A DNA stretch of 64,000 nt from Bradyrhizobium manausense (GTDB lineage Bacteria > Pseudomonadota > Alphaproteobacteria > Rhizobiales > Xanthobacteraceae), in the NCBI RefSeq assembly GCF_018130615.1, contig NZ_JAFCKB010000001.1:1-64000 (forward strand). Reading direction: 5' to 3'. The notes beneath the pieces are model-generated. The model did no database searches. It had not been told where the DNA came from and saw only the letters and a program-made list of their open reading frames with translations. Positions 48,839-62,144 of the stretch are shown one piece after another. Within the stretch, counting starts at the first letter, position 1; each line of letters begins with the position of its first letter. Both the position numbers and the translations under genes were made by a program.

Positions 48839-50239
48839 CTACATATGGATGGCCCGCTTGCCGACTGCAAGCGCGGCTTCCTTGACGGCCTCCGAGCGGG
48901 TCGGGTGCGCGTGGCAGGTGCGGGCGAGATCTTCCGCACTGCCGCCAAACTCCATGAGAACGCAGGCTTCATGGATCATTTCGCCGGCCTCAATGCCGAT
49001 AATGTGCACGCCGAGCACGCGATCGGTCTTCGCATCTGCGAGAATCTTCACGAAACCATCGGTCGTTTGGTTGACCTTGGAGCGGCCGTTGGCGGTAAAG
49101 GGAAACTTCCCGACGGTATAGGCGACGCCGGCCTGCTTCAGCTCTTCCTCGGTCTTGCCGACGGAAGACACCTCCGGGGTGGTATACACGACGCCCGGGA
49201 TCACGTCGTAGTTCACGTGGCCGGCCTGACCCGCGATGATCTCCGCAACGGCAACGCCCTCATCCTCGGCCTTGTGCGCGAGCATCGGGCCGGCGACGAC
49301 GTCGCCGATGGCATAGACGCCCTTCAGGCTGGTGGCGAAATGCGGATCGATCTGCACGCGGCCGCGGGGATCGAGCGCAACGCCGGCTTCCTTCAGCCCG
49401 AGACCGTCGGTGTAGGGCACGCGGCCGATGCAGACGAGCACGACGTCGGCTTCCAGTGTCTCGGCGGCGCCGCCGGCGGCCGGCTCGATCGTCGCCTTCA
49501 GCGTCTTGCCCGAGGTGTCGACCGCGGTGACCTTGGCGCCGAGCTTGAACGCAAAGCCCTGCTTCTCGAGGATGCGCTGGAATTGTTTTGCAATCTCGCC
49601 GTCCATGCCGGGCAGGATGCGATCGAGGAATTCGACGACGACGACTTCGGCACCGAGCCGCTTCCACACCGAGCCGAGCTCGAGGCCGATCACGCCGGCG
49701 CCGACGATGAGAAGCTTGCCGGGGACCTTGTCCAGCGACAGCGCGCCGGTCGAGGACACGATACGCTTCTCGTCGATCTCGATGCCCTTGAGCCGCGCGA
49801 TGTCCGAGCCGGTGGCAATGACGATGTTCCTGGTCTCGATCACCTGCGACTTGCCGTCGGCGAAGACTTCGACCTTGCCGGTGCCGAGGATCTTGCCGGT
49901 GCCCTTGAGCACGTCGACCTTGTTCTTCTTCATCAGGAACTCGACGCCCTTGACGTTGCCGTCGATGCCCTGCTGCTTGAAGTTCATCATCGCCGGCAGC
50001 TCGAGCTTCGGCGCGGAAACGTTGACGCCCATCTTGGCGAAGGAATGCCCGGCTTCCTCGAACATTTCGGACGCATGCAGCAGCGCCTTCGACGGCATGC
50101 AGCCGACATTGAGGCAGGTGCCGCCGAGGGTTGCGTTCTTTTCGACCACGGCGACTTTCATGCCGAGCTGGCTTGCGCGCACCGCGCAGACATAACCGCC
50201 GGGTCCGGTGCCGATGACGACGAGATCGTAGGTAGCCAT
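48839..50239 (-). CDS. lpd: Dihydrolipoyl dehydrogenase (E3)
   Basis: The 466-residue flavoprotein has the redox-active cysteines in GGTCLNVGC (C42, C47), FAD and NAD Rossmann motifs ([18 protein letters not shown]), and HAHPTRSE near the end with the catalytic His-Glu pair. It reoxidises lipoamide for the 2-oxoglutarate dehydrogenase encoded upstream. Confidence 0.97.
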   Translation of the reverse strand: MATYDLVVIGTGPGGYVCAVRASQLGMKVAVVEKNATLGGTCLNVGCMPSKALLHASEMFEEAGHSFAKMGVNVSAPKLELPAMMNFKQQGIDGNVKGVEFLMKKNKVDVLKGTGKILGTGKVEVFADGKSQVIETRNIVIATGSDIARLKGIEIDEKRIVSSTGALSLDKVPGKLLIVGAGVIGLELGSVWKRLGAEVVVVEFLDRILPGMDGEIAKQFQRILEKQGFAFKLGAKVTAVDTSGKTLKATIEPAAGGAAETLEADVVLVCIGRVPYTDGLGLKEAGVALDPRGRVQIDPHFATSLKGVYAIGDVVAGPMLAHKAEDEGVAVAEIIAGQAGHVNYDVIPGVVYTTPEVSSVGKTEEELKQAGVAYTVGKFPFTANGRSKVNQTTDGFVKILADAKTDRVLGVHIIGIEAGEMIHEACVLMEFGGSAEDLARTCHAHPTRSEAVKEAALAVGKRAIHM

Positions 50240-50295
50240 GAGAGAAAGTCCCGTAAGTTTAGCGTGATGAGGATGTGTCAGCGTCCGTCGGCGCG

Positions 50296-51045
50296 TCAGC
50301 GTCCGCCGGACACATCGAGAATGGCTGAGGTGATGTAAGAAGCATCGTCCGACAGCAGCCAGACGATGGCCTTGGCGATTTCGTCCGCCGTGCCGACGCG
50401 CTTCATCGGCACCATGTGGGCCAGACGATGGGCGCGGTCGGGCTCGCCGCCGGCGGCGTGGATCTCGGTGTCGATCAGGCCAGGGCGAATGCCCGCAACG
50501 CGAATGCCTTCGCCTGCGACCTCATAGCCGAGGCCGATGGTGAAGGAATCGATCGCGCCCTTGGACGCGGCATAGTCGACATAGGTATTGGGCGAGCCGA
50601 GCTTGGCGGCGACCGACGACAAATTGACGATGACGCCGCCCTTGCCGCCATGCTTGGTCGACATCCGCTTCACCGCTTCGCGCGCGCAAAGGATGGAGCC
50701 GGTGACGTTCACCGCCATCACGCGCTGGATGCGCTCGGCCGACATCTCGTCGACGCGCACGCCGCTCTTGCCGACAATTCCGCCATTGTTGACGAGCGCG
50801 CCCAACGTGCCGAACTTGTCGGCTTCCTTGAACAGATCGAGGATGTCGCTTTCCTCGGCGACGTCGCATTTCACCGCGATCGCCTTGCCGTTGCCGGCTT
50901 CGATCTCGGCGACGACCTCGTCGGCGGCCTTCTTGTTGCTGGCATAGCCGACCACGACGCGGTAGCCGCGCGCGGCCGCCGCAATCGCGGTCGCCCGCCC
51001 GATGCCGCGACTGCCGCCGGTGATGACAACGACCTTATCCGTCAC
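50296..51045 (-). CDS. SDR family oxidoreductase
   Basis: The 249-residue short-chain dehydrogenase has cofactor motif [13 protein letters not shown] for the NNAG motif, and catalytic YVDYAASK with Ser in NLSSVAA. An NADP preference is suggested by the basic/Ser residues after the second strand. The GTG at 51045 is chosen because GGAGG lies 6 nt upstream. Its placement between odhB and lpd is common in this group, but the substrate is unknown. Confidence 0.88.
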   Translation of the reverse strand: MTDKVVVITGGSRGIGRATAIAAAARGYRVVVGYASNKKAADEVVAEIEAGNGKAIAVKCDVAEESDILDLFKEADKFGTLGALVNNGGIVGKSGVRVDEMSAERIQRVMAVNVTGSILCAREAVKRMSTKHGGKGGVIVNLSSVAAKLGSPNTYVDYAASKGAIDSFTIGLGYEVAGEGIRVAGIRPGLIDTEIHAAGGEPDRAHRLAHMVPMKRVGTADEIAKAIVWLLSDDASYITSAILDVSGGR

Positions 51046-51095
51046 GCCAGCCTCCAATGTCTCACGCGCATTTTCTCGGCCTCAATACTCAGGGA

Positions 51096-51482
51096 TCATG
51101 ACTTCGGAGAGTCGATCATGGTCCAACTGGTCGTCAGATCGGGATTCACGACCGTCTCGCCCGTCGAGCTTAGCTTGTACTCGCCGGGCTTGGCTGCCTG
51201 GAGCGCCCGCAGGTCTGGCGGCAACGTCATCCGCTGGCCGTTCCAGGTCTTTCCTTCGCACATGATCGCGATCCCTTTGGGATCTGCGCTGACGATCCGG
51301 CCCCAGCACTGGACCTGCGACGTCACCGTCCTTCCGTCGGCGGCAAGATAAGTAATCCCTGCCAGCAGAAGTTGCCCGATGAGGCCATCGCCTTCGTCCT
51401 GGTCCCACAATGGCGGGCCATCGCCGCCGGAAGTCTCCGGCGGCATCCAGGGAGGACGGGCTGTGGCTTCATCCGACGACAC
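51096..51482 (-). CDS. Hypothetical protein, 128 aa
   Basis: This small soluble protein has a Pro/Asp-rich start and a beta-rich core (GRTVTSQVQCWGRIVSADPK, then MCEGKTWNGQRMTLPPDL). I do not recognise it. It starts with GTG 12 bp after odhB on the same strand, so it is likely in the operon. Confidence 0.6.
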   Translation of the reverse strand: MSSDEATARPPWMPPETSGGDGPPLWDQDEGDGLIGQLLLAGITYLAADGRTVTSQVQCWGRIVSADPKGIAIMCEGKTWNGQRMTLPPDLRALQAAKPGEYKLSSTGETVVNPDLTTSWTMIDSPKS

Positions 51483-51494
51483 GACGCGTCTCGA

Positions 51495-52730
51495 TCAGAG
51501 ATCGAGCACCAGCCGCGCCGGATCTTCCAGGCTCTCCTTGACGCGAACCAGGAAGGTGACGGCTTCCTTGCCGTCGATCACGCGGTGATCGTAGGACAGC
51601 GCCAGATACATCATCGGACGAACCTCGACCTTGCCGCCGACGACCATCGGGCGATCCTGGATCTTGTGCATGCCCAGAATGCCGGACTGCGGCGCGTTCA
51701 GGATCGGGGTCGACATCAGCGAACCGTAGATGCCGCCATTGGTGATGGTGAAGGTGCCGCCCTGCATCTCGTCGATCTTGAGCTGGCCGTCACGGGCGCG
51801 GCGACCGAAATCGGCGATGCCCTTCTCGATGTCGGCGATCGACTTGTGGTCGCAATCGCGCACCACCGGCACGACGAGACCCTTGTCGGTGCCGACGGCT
51901 ACGCCGATGTGGTAATAGTTCTTGTAGATCAAATCGGTGCCGTCGATCTCGGCGTTGACGGCCGGAATGTCCTTCAGCGCCTGCACGACGGCCTTGGTGA
52001 AGAAGCCCATGAAGCCGAGCTTGCTGCCGTGCTTCTTCTCGAACGCATCCTTGTAGTGGGCGCGCAGCGCCATGACGTTGGTCATGTCGACCTCGTTGAA
52101 GGTCGTCAGCATGGCCGCGGTGTTCTGCACGTCCTTGAGGCGGCGCGCGATGGTCTGGCGCAGGCGGGTCATCTTGACGCGCTCTTCGCGGGCGGCGTCA
52201 TCGGCCGGCGAAGCGCTGCGCACCTGCACGGCGGCGGCGGGCTGGTTGACCGGGGTCGGCGCCGAGGCCGCACGCTCGATCGCGGCAAGCATGTCGCCCT
52301 TGGTGACGCGGCCGTCCTTGCCGGAGCCCGGAACGGTCGAGGCGTCGACGCCACTCTCGGCGGAGAGCTTGCGCACGGATGGCGCCAGCGGCGCATCGGC
52401 CGGCGGCGCCTTTGCGGCGGGAGCCGGCGCGGCAACAGCCGGAGCCGGGGCCGCCGCAGGCTTTGCGGGAGCAGCGGCGGGCTTTGCACCAGCAGCACCT
52501 TCGGTGATCTGGCCAAGCAGCGCGCCGACCGCGACGGTCGTGCCGTCGGCGGCGATGATCTCGCTCAGCGTGCCGGCGGAGGGTGCCGGGACTTCGATGG
52601 TGACCTTGTCGGTCTCGAGCTCCACCAAGGGCTCGTCGACGGCGACGGCATCGCCGGCCTTCTTGAACCAGCGGCCGATGGTGGCCTCGGTGACGGATTC
52701 GCCGAGCGTCGGCACACGAATTTCAGTCAT
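51495..52730 (-). CDS. odhB: Dihydrolipoyllysine succinyltransferase (2-oxoglutarate dehydrogenase E2)
   Basis: The 411-residue protein has an N-terminal lipoyl domain with the lipoyl lysine in [11 protein letters not shown], an Ala/Pro linker, a peripheral subunit-binding domain ([15 protein letters not shown]...GRVTKGDML) and a catalytic domain with [11 protein letters not shown]. The ATG at 52730 begins [12 protein letters not shown]. It transfers succinyl groups to CoA. Confidence 0.97.
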   Translation of the reverse strand: MTEIRVPTLGESVTEATIGRWFKKAGDAVAVDEPLVELETDKVTIEVPAPSAGTLSEIIAADGTTVAVGALLGQITEGAAGAKPAAAPAKPAAAPAPAVAAPAPAAKAPPADAPLAPSVRKLSAESGVDASTVPGSGKDGRVTKGDMLAAIERAASAPTPVNQPAAAVQVRSASPADDAAREERVKMTRLRQTIARRLKDVQNTAAMLTTFNEVDMTNVMALRAHYKDAFEKKHGSKLGFMGFFTKAVVQALKDIPAVNAEIDGTDLIYKNYYHIGVAVGTDKGLVVPVVRDCDHKSIADIEKGIADFGRRARDGQLKIDEMQGGTFTITNGGIYGSLMSTPILNAPQSGILGMHKIQDRPMVVGGKVEVRPMMYLALSYDHRVIDGKEAVTFLVRVKESLEDPARLVLDL

Positions 52731-52851
52731 GGTCTTTTCCTTAAGGGGATCGCCAATGCGGTCATGAATTCCGGATGTCACGGCCGACGAAAAGCAGGCC
52801 ATCCAGCAAGCCGGGACGCATCGCATTCACGAGGACGTCACGTCTTGCTGG

Positions 52852-52876
52852 ATGCCCCGCCTTGTCGGCGGGGCAT
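52852..52876. repeat. Strong hairpin between sucA and odhB
   Basis: ATGCCCCGCC and GGCGGGGCAT form a perfect 10-bp stem with loop TTGTC in the 164-bp gap. The rest of the gap also holds imperfect palindromes (cgaggacgtcacgtc). It may modulate E1/E2 mRNA levels. Confidence 0.75.
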
Positions 52877-52894
52877 GACGCAGTTCGAAAAAGC

Positions 52895-55852
52895 TCAGCT
52901 CAATGCTTCGTCCAGGAACGCCTTCAGCTGCGCCTGATGCTTGGACATCAGACCAGTGGCGGTCGCGGCGGAAGCGGCGCGGCCGACATAACGCGGACGC
53001 CTGCTCGCACCGTTCACCTGGTTCAGCACCCATTCCAGATAGGGCTCGATGAAGTGCCACGCACCCATGTTACGGGGCTCCTCCTGGCACCAGATCACTT
53101 CGGCCTTCTTGAAGCGGGACAGCTCGGCCACCAGCGCCTTCAGCGGCACCGGATAGAGCTGCTCGACGCGCATCAGATAGATGTCGTCGATGCCGCGCTT
53201 CTCGCGCTCTTCGTAGAGGTCGTAATAGACCTTGCCCGAGCACAGCACGATGCGGCGGATCTTCTCGTCCGGAACGAGCTTGATGGCTTCGCTCGGCAGC
53301 ATCTGGGCGTCATCATAGAGGATGCGGTGGAAGGTCGTGCCCTTCGCGAGCTCCTCGAGACGGGACACCGCCCGCTTGTGACGGAGCAGCGACTTCGGCG
53401 TCATCAGGATCAGCGGCTTGCGGATCTCGCGATGAAGCTGACGGCGCAGCACGTGGAAGTAGTTCGCCGGCGTGGTCGGATAGACCACCTGCATGTTGTC
53501 TTCCGCGCACATCTGCAGGTAACGCTCGAGGCGCGCCGAGGAGTGCTCCGGTCCCTGGCCCTCATAGCCGTGCGGCAGCAGGCAGACGAGACCGGACATG
53601 CGCAGCCATTTGCGCTCGCCCGAGGAGATGAACTGGTCGAACAAGACCTGCGCGCCGTTGGCGAAGTCGCCGAACTGGGCTTCCCACAGCGTCAGCGTGT
53701 TCGGCTCGGCGAGCGAATAGCCGTATTCGAAGCCGAGCACGGCTTCTTCCGACAGCAGCGAGTTGATGACCTCGTAATGGCCCTGCTCGTGACCGAGATG
53801 GTTGAACGGCGTGTAGCGGCTCTCGTCCTCCTGGTCGATCAGAACCGAGTGGCGCTGCGAGAAGGTGCCGCGCTCGCAGTCCTGACCAGACAGGCGGACA
53901 TGGTGGTTCTCGTTCAGCAGCGAGCAGAACGCCAGCGCTTCGCCGGTCGCCCAGTCGATGCCGTTGCCACCGTCGATCGCCTTGGAGCGGTTTTCCAGGA
54001 AACGCTGGATGGTGCGGTGGACGCGGAAACCGTCCGGCACCTTGGTGATCTTGCGGCCGATGTCCTTCAGGATCGGCAGATCGACGCCGGTGACGCCGCG
54101 ACGCGCGTCCTCTTCCTGGTCGGCGATCTTGAAGCCCGCCCACTTGCCGTCGAGCCAGTCGGCCTTGTTCGGCTTGTAGGAGGTGCCGGCCTCGAACTCG
54201 GCATCGAGCCGGGCGCGCCAGTCGGCCTTCAGCTTGTCGACCTCTCCCTCGGTGACCACACCTTCGGCGATCAGGCGCTTGGAGTAGAGCGTGAGGGTCG
54301 AGGGATGAGCGGCGATCCGCTTGTACATCACCGGCTGGGTGAAGGCCGGCTCGTCGCCCTCATTGTGGCCGTAGCGGCGATAGCACCACATGTCGATGAC
54401 GACGGGCTTGTGGAACTTCTGCCGGAATTCGGTCGCGACCTTGGCCGCGAACACGACGGCTTCCGGATCGTCGCCGTTCACGTGGAAGATCGGCGCGTCG
54501 ATCATCTTCGCCACATCCGACGGATAGGGCGAGGAGCGCGAGTAACGCGGATAGGTGGTGAAGCCGATCTGGTTGTTGACGATGAAGTGCACGGAGCCGC
54601 CGGTGCGGTAGCCCTTCAGGTCCGACAGACCGAAGCACTCCGCGACCACACCCTGGCCGGCGAACGCAGCGTCGCCGTGCATCAAGAGCGGCATGACGGA
54701 GATGCGCATGTCCGGCGGATCGCCGTGCTGGTCCTGCTTGGCGCGGACCTTGCCGAGCACGACGGGGTCGACGATCTCGAGATGCGAGGGATTGGCGGTC
54801 AGCGACAGATGGATGCGGTTGCCGTCGAACTCGCGATCCGAGGAGGCGCCGAGGTGATACTTGACGTCGCCCGAGCCTTCGACCGCGTCAGGGTTGGCCG
54901 AACCGCCCTTGAACTCGTGGAACAGGGCGCGATGGGCCTTGCCCATCACCTGCGTCAACACGTTGAGGCGGCCGCGATGCGGCATGCCCAGCACGATTTC
55001 CTTCACGCCGAGATTGCCGCCACGCTTGATGATCTGCTCGAGCGCGGGGATCAGGGATTCGCCGCCATCGAGGCCGAAGCGCTTGGTGCCGGTGAACTTG
55101 GTGTCGCAGAATTTTTCGAAGCCCTCGGCCTCGACCAGCTTCATCAGGATGGCGCGGCGGCCTTCGCGGGTGAAGGAGATTTCCTTATCCGGGCCCTCGA
55201 TGCGCTCCTGGATCCAGGCCTTCTGCGCCGCATTGCTGATATGCATGAACTCGACGCCGAGCGTCTGGCAGTAGGTGCGCTCGCAGATCGCGGTGATTTC
55301 GCGCAAGCTGCCATATTCGAGGCCGAGCACATGGTCGAGGAAGATCTTGCGGTCGAAATCGGCTTCGCTGAAGCCGTAGGTGCGCGGGTCGAGCTCTTCG
55401 CGGTTGCGCGGGGCTTCGATACCGAGCGGGTCGAGCTTGGCGTGGAAGTGACCCCGCATGCGGTAGGAGCGGATCAGCATCAACGCACGGACGGAGTCGC
55501 GCGTGGCCTGGAGCAGATCGGCGGAGGAGATGTCGGCGCCCTTGGCCTGCGCCTTGGCGGCGATCTTGGCGCCGACCGTCTTCTCGACCTCGGCCCAGTT
55601 GCCGTCGAGGGCGGAGGTGAGATCGTCCTTCGGGGTCAGCGGCCAGTTGGCGCGCTCCCAGGACGGGCCCTCGGCGTTCTTCCGGACGTCAGCGGGCTGG
55701 TCGTTGAGGCTCTTGAAGAACTCCTGCCACTCAGCGTCGACCGAGGATGGGTCCTTCTCGTAGCGGGCGTAGATTTCGTCGATGTAGCTGGCGTTGGTGC
55801 CCTGCAAAAATGATGACAGGGCAAAGGCTGCGTTCGCGTCCTGGCGAGACAT
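52895..55852 (-). CDS. sucA: 2-oxoglutarate dehydrogenase E1 component
   Basis: The 985-residue thiamine-diphosphate enzyme begins MSRQDANAAFALSSFLQGTN, the E2-binding N-terminal region, and contains GMPHRGRLNVL, DVKYHLG and GEALAFCSLL plus PHGYEGQGPEHSSARLER. It decarboxylates 2-oxoglutarate in the TCA cycle. Length is standard for this group. Confidence 0.98.
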   Translation of the reverse strand: MSRQDANAAFALSSFLQGTNASYIDEIYARYEKDPSSVDAEWQEFFKSLNDQPADVRKNAEGPSWERANWPLTPKDDLTSALDGNWAEVEKTVGAKIAAKAQAKGADISSADLLQATRDSVRALMLIRSYRMRGHFHAKLDPLGIEAPRNREELDPRTYGFSEADFDRKIFLDHVLGLEYGSLREITAICERTYCQTLGVEFMHISNAAQKAWIQERIEGPDKEISFTREGRRAILMKLVEAEGFEKFCDTKFTGTKRFGLDGGESLIPALEQIIKRGGNLGVKEIVLGMPHRGRLNVLTQVMGKAHRALFHEFKGGSANPDAVEGSGDVKYHLGASSDREFDGNRIHLSLTANPSHLEIVDPVVLGKVRAKQDQHGDPPDMRISVMPLLMHGDAAFAGQGVVAECFGLSDLKGYRTGGSVHFIVNNQIGFTTYPRYSRSSPYPSDVAKMIDAPIFHVNGDDPEAVVFAAKVATEFRQKFHKPVVIDMWCYRRYGHNEGDEPAFTQPVMYKRIAAHPSTLTLYSKRLIAEGVVTEGEVDKLKADWRARLDAEFEAGTSYKPNKADWLDGKWAGFKIADQEEDARRGVTGVDLPILKDIGRKITKVPDGFRVHRTIQRFLENRSKAIDGGNGIDWATGEALAFCSLLNENHHVRLSGQDCERGTFSQRHSVLIDQEDESRYTPFNHLGHEQGHYEVINSLLSEEAVLGFEYGYSLAEPNTLTLWEAQFGDFANGAQVLFDQFISSGERKWLRMSGLVCLLPHGYEGQGPEHSSARLERYLQMCAEDNMQVVYPTTPANYFHVLRRQLHREIRKPLILMTPKSLLRHKRAVSRLEELAKGTTFHRILYDDAQMLPSEAIKLVPDEKIRRIVLCSGKVYYDLYEEREKRGIDDIYLMRVEQLYPVPLKALVAELSRFKKAEVIWCQEEPRNMGAWHFIEPYLEWVLNQVNGASRRPRYVGRAASAATATGLMSKHQAQLKAFLDEALS

Positions 55853-55987
55853 ACTGGGTTCCTGGCGATTTCGGTTCGCGCATAACAAACGGCGCTGGCG
55901 CCGAGCTCCCCGACAGGGCTCGACGCGACAGGCACCCTTTACCCTATTTGCTGCGAAACTTCGCCCGGAAAAGCACGAAGAAGTGAA

Positions 55988-56872
55988 TTAGCCTTTCAAC
56001 TTTTCGGCAAGCGTATGACCGAGGCGCGCCGGCGACGGTGACACTGTAATCCCTGCGGATTTCATCGCGTCGGTCTTGGAACCGGCATCGCCCTTACCGC
56101 CCGAGATGATCGCGCCGGCATGGCCCATGCGGCGGCCGGGAGGTGCCGTGACGCCGGCGATGAAACCGACCATCGGCTTCTTGCGGCCGCGCTTGGCCTC
56201 GTCCTTCAGGAACTGGGCGGCGTCTTCCTCGGCGGAACCGCCGATCTCACCGATCATGATGATCGACTCGGTCTTGGGGTCGGCCAGGAGCATTTCCAGC
56301 ACGTCGATGAACTCGGTACCCTTGACCGGGTCGCCGCCGATGCCGACCGCAGTGGTCTGGCCGAGGCCCTCCTGGGAGGTCTGGAACACGGCCTCATAGG
56401 TCAGCGTGCCCGAGCGGGAGACGATGCCGACCGAGCCGGTCTTGAAGATGTTGGCGGGCATGATGCCGATCTTGCACTCGCCGGCGGTCATGACGCCCGG
56501 GCAGTTCGGCCCGATCAGGCGCGACTTGGAGCCGATCAGCGAGCGCTTCACGCGCACCATGTCGACGACGGGAATGCCCTCGGTGATGCAGACGATCAGC
56601 GGGATCTCGGCGTCAATGGCTTCGCAGATCGCATCCGCGGCGCCCGGCGGCGGCACGTAGATCACCGATGCATCCGCACCGGTCTTCTCACGCGCTTCGC
56701 GCACGGTGTCGAACACCGGCAGGTTCAGATGGGTCGAGCCGCCTTTGCCGGGCGAGGTGCCGCCGACCATCTTGGTGCCGTAAGCAATCGCAGCCTCGGA
56801 ATGGAAGGTGCCGTTCTTGCCGGTGAAGCCCTGGCAGATGACCTTGGTGTTCTTGTCGATCAGGATGGACAT
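55988..56872 (-). CDS. sucD: Succinyl-CoA synthetase subunit alpha
   Basis: The 294-residue subunit begins [21 protein letters not shown], has [15 protein letters not shown] and the phosphohistidine in [11 protein letters not shown]. It forms the ATP/GTP-linked succinyl-CoA/succinate step with SucC. Confidence 0.98.
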   Translation of the reverse strand: MSILIDKNTKVICQGFTGKNGTFHSEAAIAYGTKMVGGTSPGKGGSTHLNLPVFDTVREAREKTGADASVIYVPPPGAADAICEAIDAEIPLIVCITEGIPVVDMVRVKRSLIGSKSRLIGPNCPGVMTAGECKIGIMPANIFKTGSVGIVSRSGTLTYEAVFQTSQEGLGQTTAVGIGGDPVKGTEFIDVLEMLLADPKTESIIMIGEIGGSAEEDAAQFLKDEAKRGRKKPMVGFIAGVTAPPGRRMGHAGAIISGGKGDAGSKTDAMKSAGITVSPSPARLGHTLAEKLKG

Positions 56873-56907
56873 GAGGTCTGCTTTCGCGAAACTAACAGAG
56901 TGAGAGG

Positions 56908-57387
56908 TCAGTGGATGCGGCGGTAGACGCCGGTGAGCACGTCAGCCCAGCCTTCCGCATCCGGCGAGAACTGAATCTTCAACGAGTAGGAATTGTCGTC
57001 GATGATCTCGTAGACGTGGCGCGCATTGCCGCGGAGCGAGCCGCGCACCAGCGTCAGGGTCTTGCCGACCCACCCGCCGGAAGCGGGCGAGGGCGGCGTG
57101 TAGCCGAGTGAATCGTACCAGAACAATTTGTAGGTCCGGTCGTCGCGGTCGAAGGTGAAGATGCCGTGGGTGGCGAAGCTCTGCTTGCCCTCGCGCATCT
57201 GGACACTGTCCTGGATCAGGTAGAACCCGTTGAGGTCCATGCGCGCGACGACGTGCGACGTGGCCGGCCCGCCTTCCGTCCAGCGCGACGGAAAGACCAC
57301 CTCTTCACCATTCCATTCGCCGGCGAACGCCGACAGGCGCATGTGCTCGGTGAGCGGAGATGATGCGGAGAGATGGTCCTGGGCCAT
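56908..57387 (-). CDS. DUF1579-like beta-rich protein
   Basis: The 159-residue protein has a lipocalin-like pattern of beta strands beginning [15 protein letters not shown] and ending [10 protein letters not shown], typical of DUF1579. The function is unknown. It sits 4 bp after sucC and 35 bp before sucD, so it lies inside the succinyl-CoA synthetase operon. Confidence 0.8.
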   Translation of the reverse strand: MAQDHLSASSPLTEHMRLSAFAGEWNGEEVVFPSRWTEGGPATSHVVARMDLNGFYLIQDSVQMREGKQSFATHGIFTFDRDDRTYKLFWYDSLGYTPPSPASGGWVGKTLTLVRGSLRGNARHVYEIIDDNSYSLKIQFSPDAEGWADVLTGVYRRIH

Positions 57388-57391
57388 GGCC

Positions 57392-58588
<1,197 letters not shown>

Positions 58589-58755
58589 ATGGTCGCTCCC
58601 TGAACCCGCGGGCGGTGACCCCATGGGCCCACGTCAGTCTTGTGGCTGGCATACCATATACCACAGGAACTGCAACCCGGATTCTTTGACTTCGAGATCT
58701 CTGGACTGCCGAACCCGGAACCCGCCAGCCTTCAGTGAGGAATGCAGCGAGGTCC

Positions 58756-58796
58756 GGAAATGAAACCGCCGAAGACCCGTTTTTGGCCTTCGGCGG
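58756..58796 (-). terminator. Terminator after mdh
   Basis: On the minus strand CCGCCGAAGGCC and GGTCTTCGGCGG form a 12-bp stem with one mismatch, followed by TTTCATTT. It begins 13 bp after the mdh stop. Confidence 0.7.
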
Positions 58797-58808
58797 GATT
58801 GTTTGCCC

Positions 58809-60008
<1,200 letters not shown>

Positions 60009-60030
60009 CTATCTGAAACAAGAATAGGAC

Positions 60031-61218
60031 TTAAGTCTCCACCAGGCCCTTGGTCGAGCCGCTGGCGGTGGAATCCTTGCGGCCGTGAGCCAGCGCCAGG
60101 TAGGATTCCGAGCTCATTTCGATCAGGCGCGACGAGGTCCGCTTGAACTCCATGGCCTCGTTGCCCTCGGTGGCGAGGTAGAGCGAGATCGGGTTGGCGT
60201 CGGCGGACGCCATCAGCTTCACGGCATTGTCATAGAGCGTGTCGATCAGCGTGATGAAGCGCTTGGCCGCATTGCGCTGGGAGAAATCCATCACTGGAAT
60301 ATGGTCGACCAGGATGGTGTGATAGTCGTGCGCCAGCCTGAGGTAGTCGGATGCACCGAGCGGCTTCTCGCAGAGATCGGCGAACGAGAACCGCGCGACG
60401 CCATGGGCCGAGCACGGCACGTGCAGGATGCGGCCCTTGATCGAAATGTCGCGCGACTTGCACTTGGCGTTGCCGGTCATCTTTGCCCAGGCGCGATTGA
60501 GCGCGGCGTCGGCATCGCCGTCCGCCGGCGTCAGCCACATCGGCACGCCCTGAAGCTTCTCCAGCCGGAAGTCGGTGCGCGCGTCGAGCCGCGAGACGTC
60601 CATGTGGTCGTTGATCTGCTTGATGAAGGGCAGGAACAGCGCGCGGTTCAACCCGCCCTTGTAGAGATCGTCGGGCGCGACGTTGGAGGTCGCGACCACG
60701 ACGGTGCCGAGCTCGAACAGCTTTGCAAAAAGGCGCCCGAGGATCATCGCATCCGCGATGTCGGTGACGTGGAATTCGTCGAAGCAGAGCAGCCAGCTTT
60801 CCTCGAAGATCGCGTTCGCGGTCAGCGCGATGACGTCGCCATCCGGGATCTGTCCGCGCGCGATGCCCTGGCGATAATCGTAGATGCGCTCGTGCACGTC
60901 GGCCATGAATTCATGGAAATGCGCGCGGCGCTTGTGCTCGACGGTTGCGTGCTGGAAGAACAGATCCATCAGCATGGTCTTGCCGCGACCGACCTCGCCG
61001 TGGATGTACAGCCCCCGCGGCGCCTCATCCTTGTCATTGTTGCTGAACAGGCGGGCGAGCAGGCCCTGCTTGCGCTGCGGCTTGTAGTTCGCGAGCCGCA
61101 GATCCAGCGCGGCATAGGCCTCGGCGACTTCGGCTTGCGCGGCATCGGGCTCGATCGCGCCGGAGGCGATCTGGGCCTGATACGCGTCGCTGAAGGAGGA
61201 ATTTTGGGTGGAGAGCAT
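60031..61218 (-). CDS. zapE: Cell division protein ZapE (AFG1-like ATPase)
   Basis: The 395-residue ATPase has Walker A GEVGRGKT (74-81), Walker B LLCFDEFHVTD, and HFHEFMADVHERIYDYR between them, the AFG1/ZapE signature. ZapE acts on the divisome or in protein turnover. The gene is commonly next to mdh in this group. Confidence 0.94.
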   Translation of the reverse strand: MLSTQNSSFSDAYQAQIASGAIEPDAAQAEVAEAYAALDLRLANYKPQRKQGLLARLFSNNDKDEAPRGLYIHGEVGRGKTMLMDLFFQHATVEHKRRAHFHEFMADVHERIYDYRQGIARGQIPDGDVIALTANAIFEESWLLCFDEFHVTDIADAMILGRLFAKLFELGTVVVATSNVAPDDLYKGGLNRALFLPFIKQINDHMDVSRLDARTDFRLEKLQGVPMWLTPADGDADAALNRAWAKMTGNAKCKSRDISIKGRILHVPCSAHGVARFSFADLCEKPLGASDYLRLAHDYHTILVDHIPVMDFSQRNAAKRFITLIDTLYDNAVKLMASADANPISLYLATEGNEAMEFKRTSSRLIEMSSESYLALAHGRKDSTASGSTKGLVET

Positions 61219-61289
61219 CGCCCTTTACCGCCAGAGACCGGCGGAAATTGCAAGCCGTCAAATGGTGCGGGGCGCTATGCGCTTTCTTC

Positions 61290-61432
61290 TCCCTCGCGCC
61301 GTTCTTACGGGGAGAGGGTTGGGGTGAGGGGCCCCTCTCAACGCTTGAGATCGCGGTGAGACCGGTACCCCCTCACCCGGATCGCAAGAGCGATCCGACC
61401 TCTCCCCGCAGGCGGGGCGAGGTGAAGAGGGA
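61290..61432. repeat. GC-rich palindromic repeat region
   Basis: ggggagagggttggggtgagggg is mirrored by ccccctcacccggat, and cggatcgcaagagcgatccg forms a perfect inner stem. This type recurs near 16200-16280 and 15060. It lies between zapE and thpR. Confidence 0.7.
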
Positions 61433-61433
61433 G

Positions 61434-61970
61434 CTACTCACACAATTCGTAGGCATCCTCGACCACATACGGGCCGCCACCGGTCGATGCGCGCGACGAG
61501 AACAGCACGAAACGTTCGGCCGTGAACGCCTTGCTCGGGAAGTAACCGCGGATCGAGAGATAGTCGGCGACGTCCCGGTCGGTGGCGTCGTGCAGCCGGG
61601 CCAGCGTGACATGCGGTATGAACTTGCGTCCCTCCGGATCGAGGCCGATCCGCTGCATCATGCGTTCGAGCTCGGCCTGCAAATCCATCAGCGGCTTGCT
61701 CGGCGCGATGGTGGCAACCACCGCGCGCGGCTTGCGGCCGCCGAAGCTTTGCAAGCCCTGCACCTTCACCTCGAACGGCTTGCGGTCGACGCGAAACAAC
61801 ATCGATGCGATCTCGTTGGCAGAGACGCCGTCGATGTCGCCGATGAAGCGCAGGGTGACGTGATAATTTTCGGGATCGATCCAGCGGGCGCCGGGAAGGC
61901 CACCTCGCAAATTGGAAAGCGTCTGGCAGACCTCTGCCGGGATTTCCAGACCAGTGAACAAACGCGGCAT
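61434..61970 (-). CDS. thpR: RNA 2',3'-cyclic phosphodiesterase (2H family)
   Basis: The 178-residue protein begins MPRLFTGLEIP and contains both catalytic HxTx motifs, HVTLRF near 37 and HVTLARL near 120. The 2H fold opens 2',3'-cyclic phosphates. The ATG at 61970 is the conserved start. Confidence 0.93.
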   Translation of the reverse strand: MPRLFTGLEIPAEVCQTLSNLRGGLPGARWIDPENYHVTLRFIGDIDGVSANEIASMLFRVDRKPFEVKVQGLQSFGGRKPRAVVATIAPSKPLMDLQAELERMMQRIGLDPEGRKFIPHVTLARLHDATDRDVADYLSIRGYFPSKAFTAERFVLFSSRASTGGGPYVVEDAYELCE

Positions 61971-62144
61971 CGTTTCGCACTCCCGATGCTTGGGCACGAT
62001 CCCTGGGAAGGATCATATCCAAATTTTAGAGCCGGCGACGAATCATCTGTACTCTAATTCCTATCGCAGTTGTGTGACTCTGCGAAGTGTTGCCGAGGCT
62101 ACACCGGGAAAACCCCGGGTGTTAGGGTTAGCGTTGCCTGATTT

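Noticed and set aside
52775-55813. Plus-strand open frame of 1012 codons opposite sucA
   Set aside because: It is antisense to a certain sucA gene. Its protein is rich in Arg, Asp, His and Leu without any domain, as expected for the complement of a GC-rich coding region.
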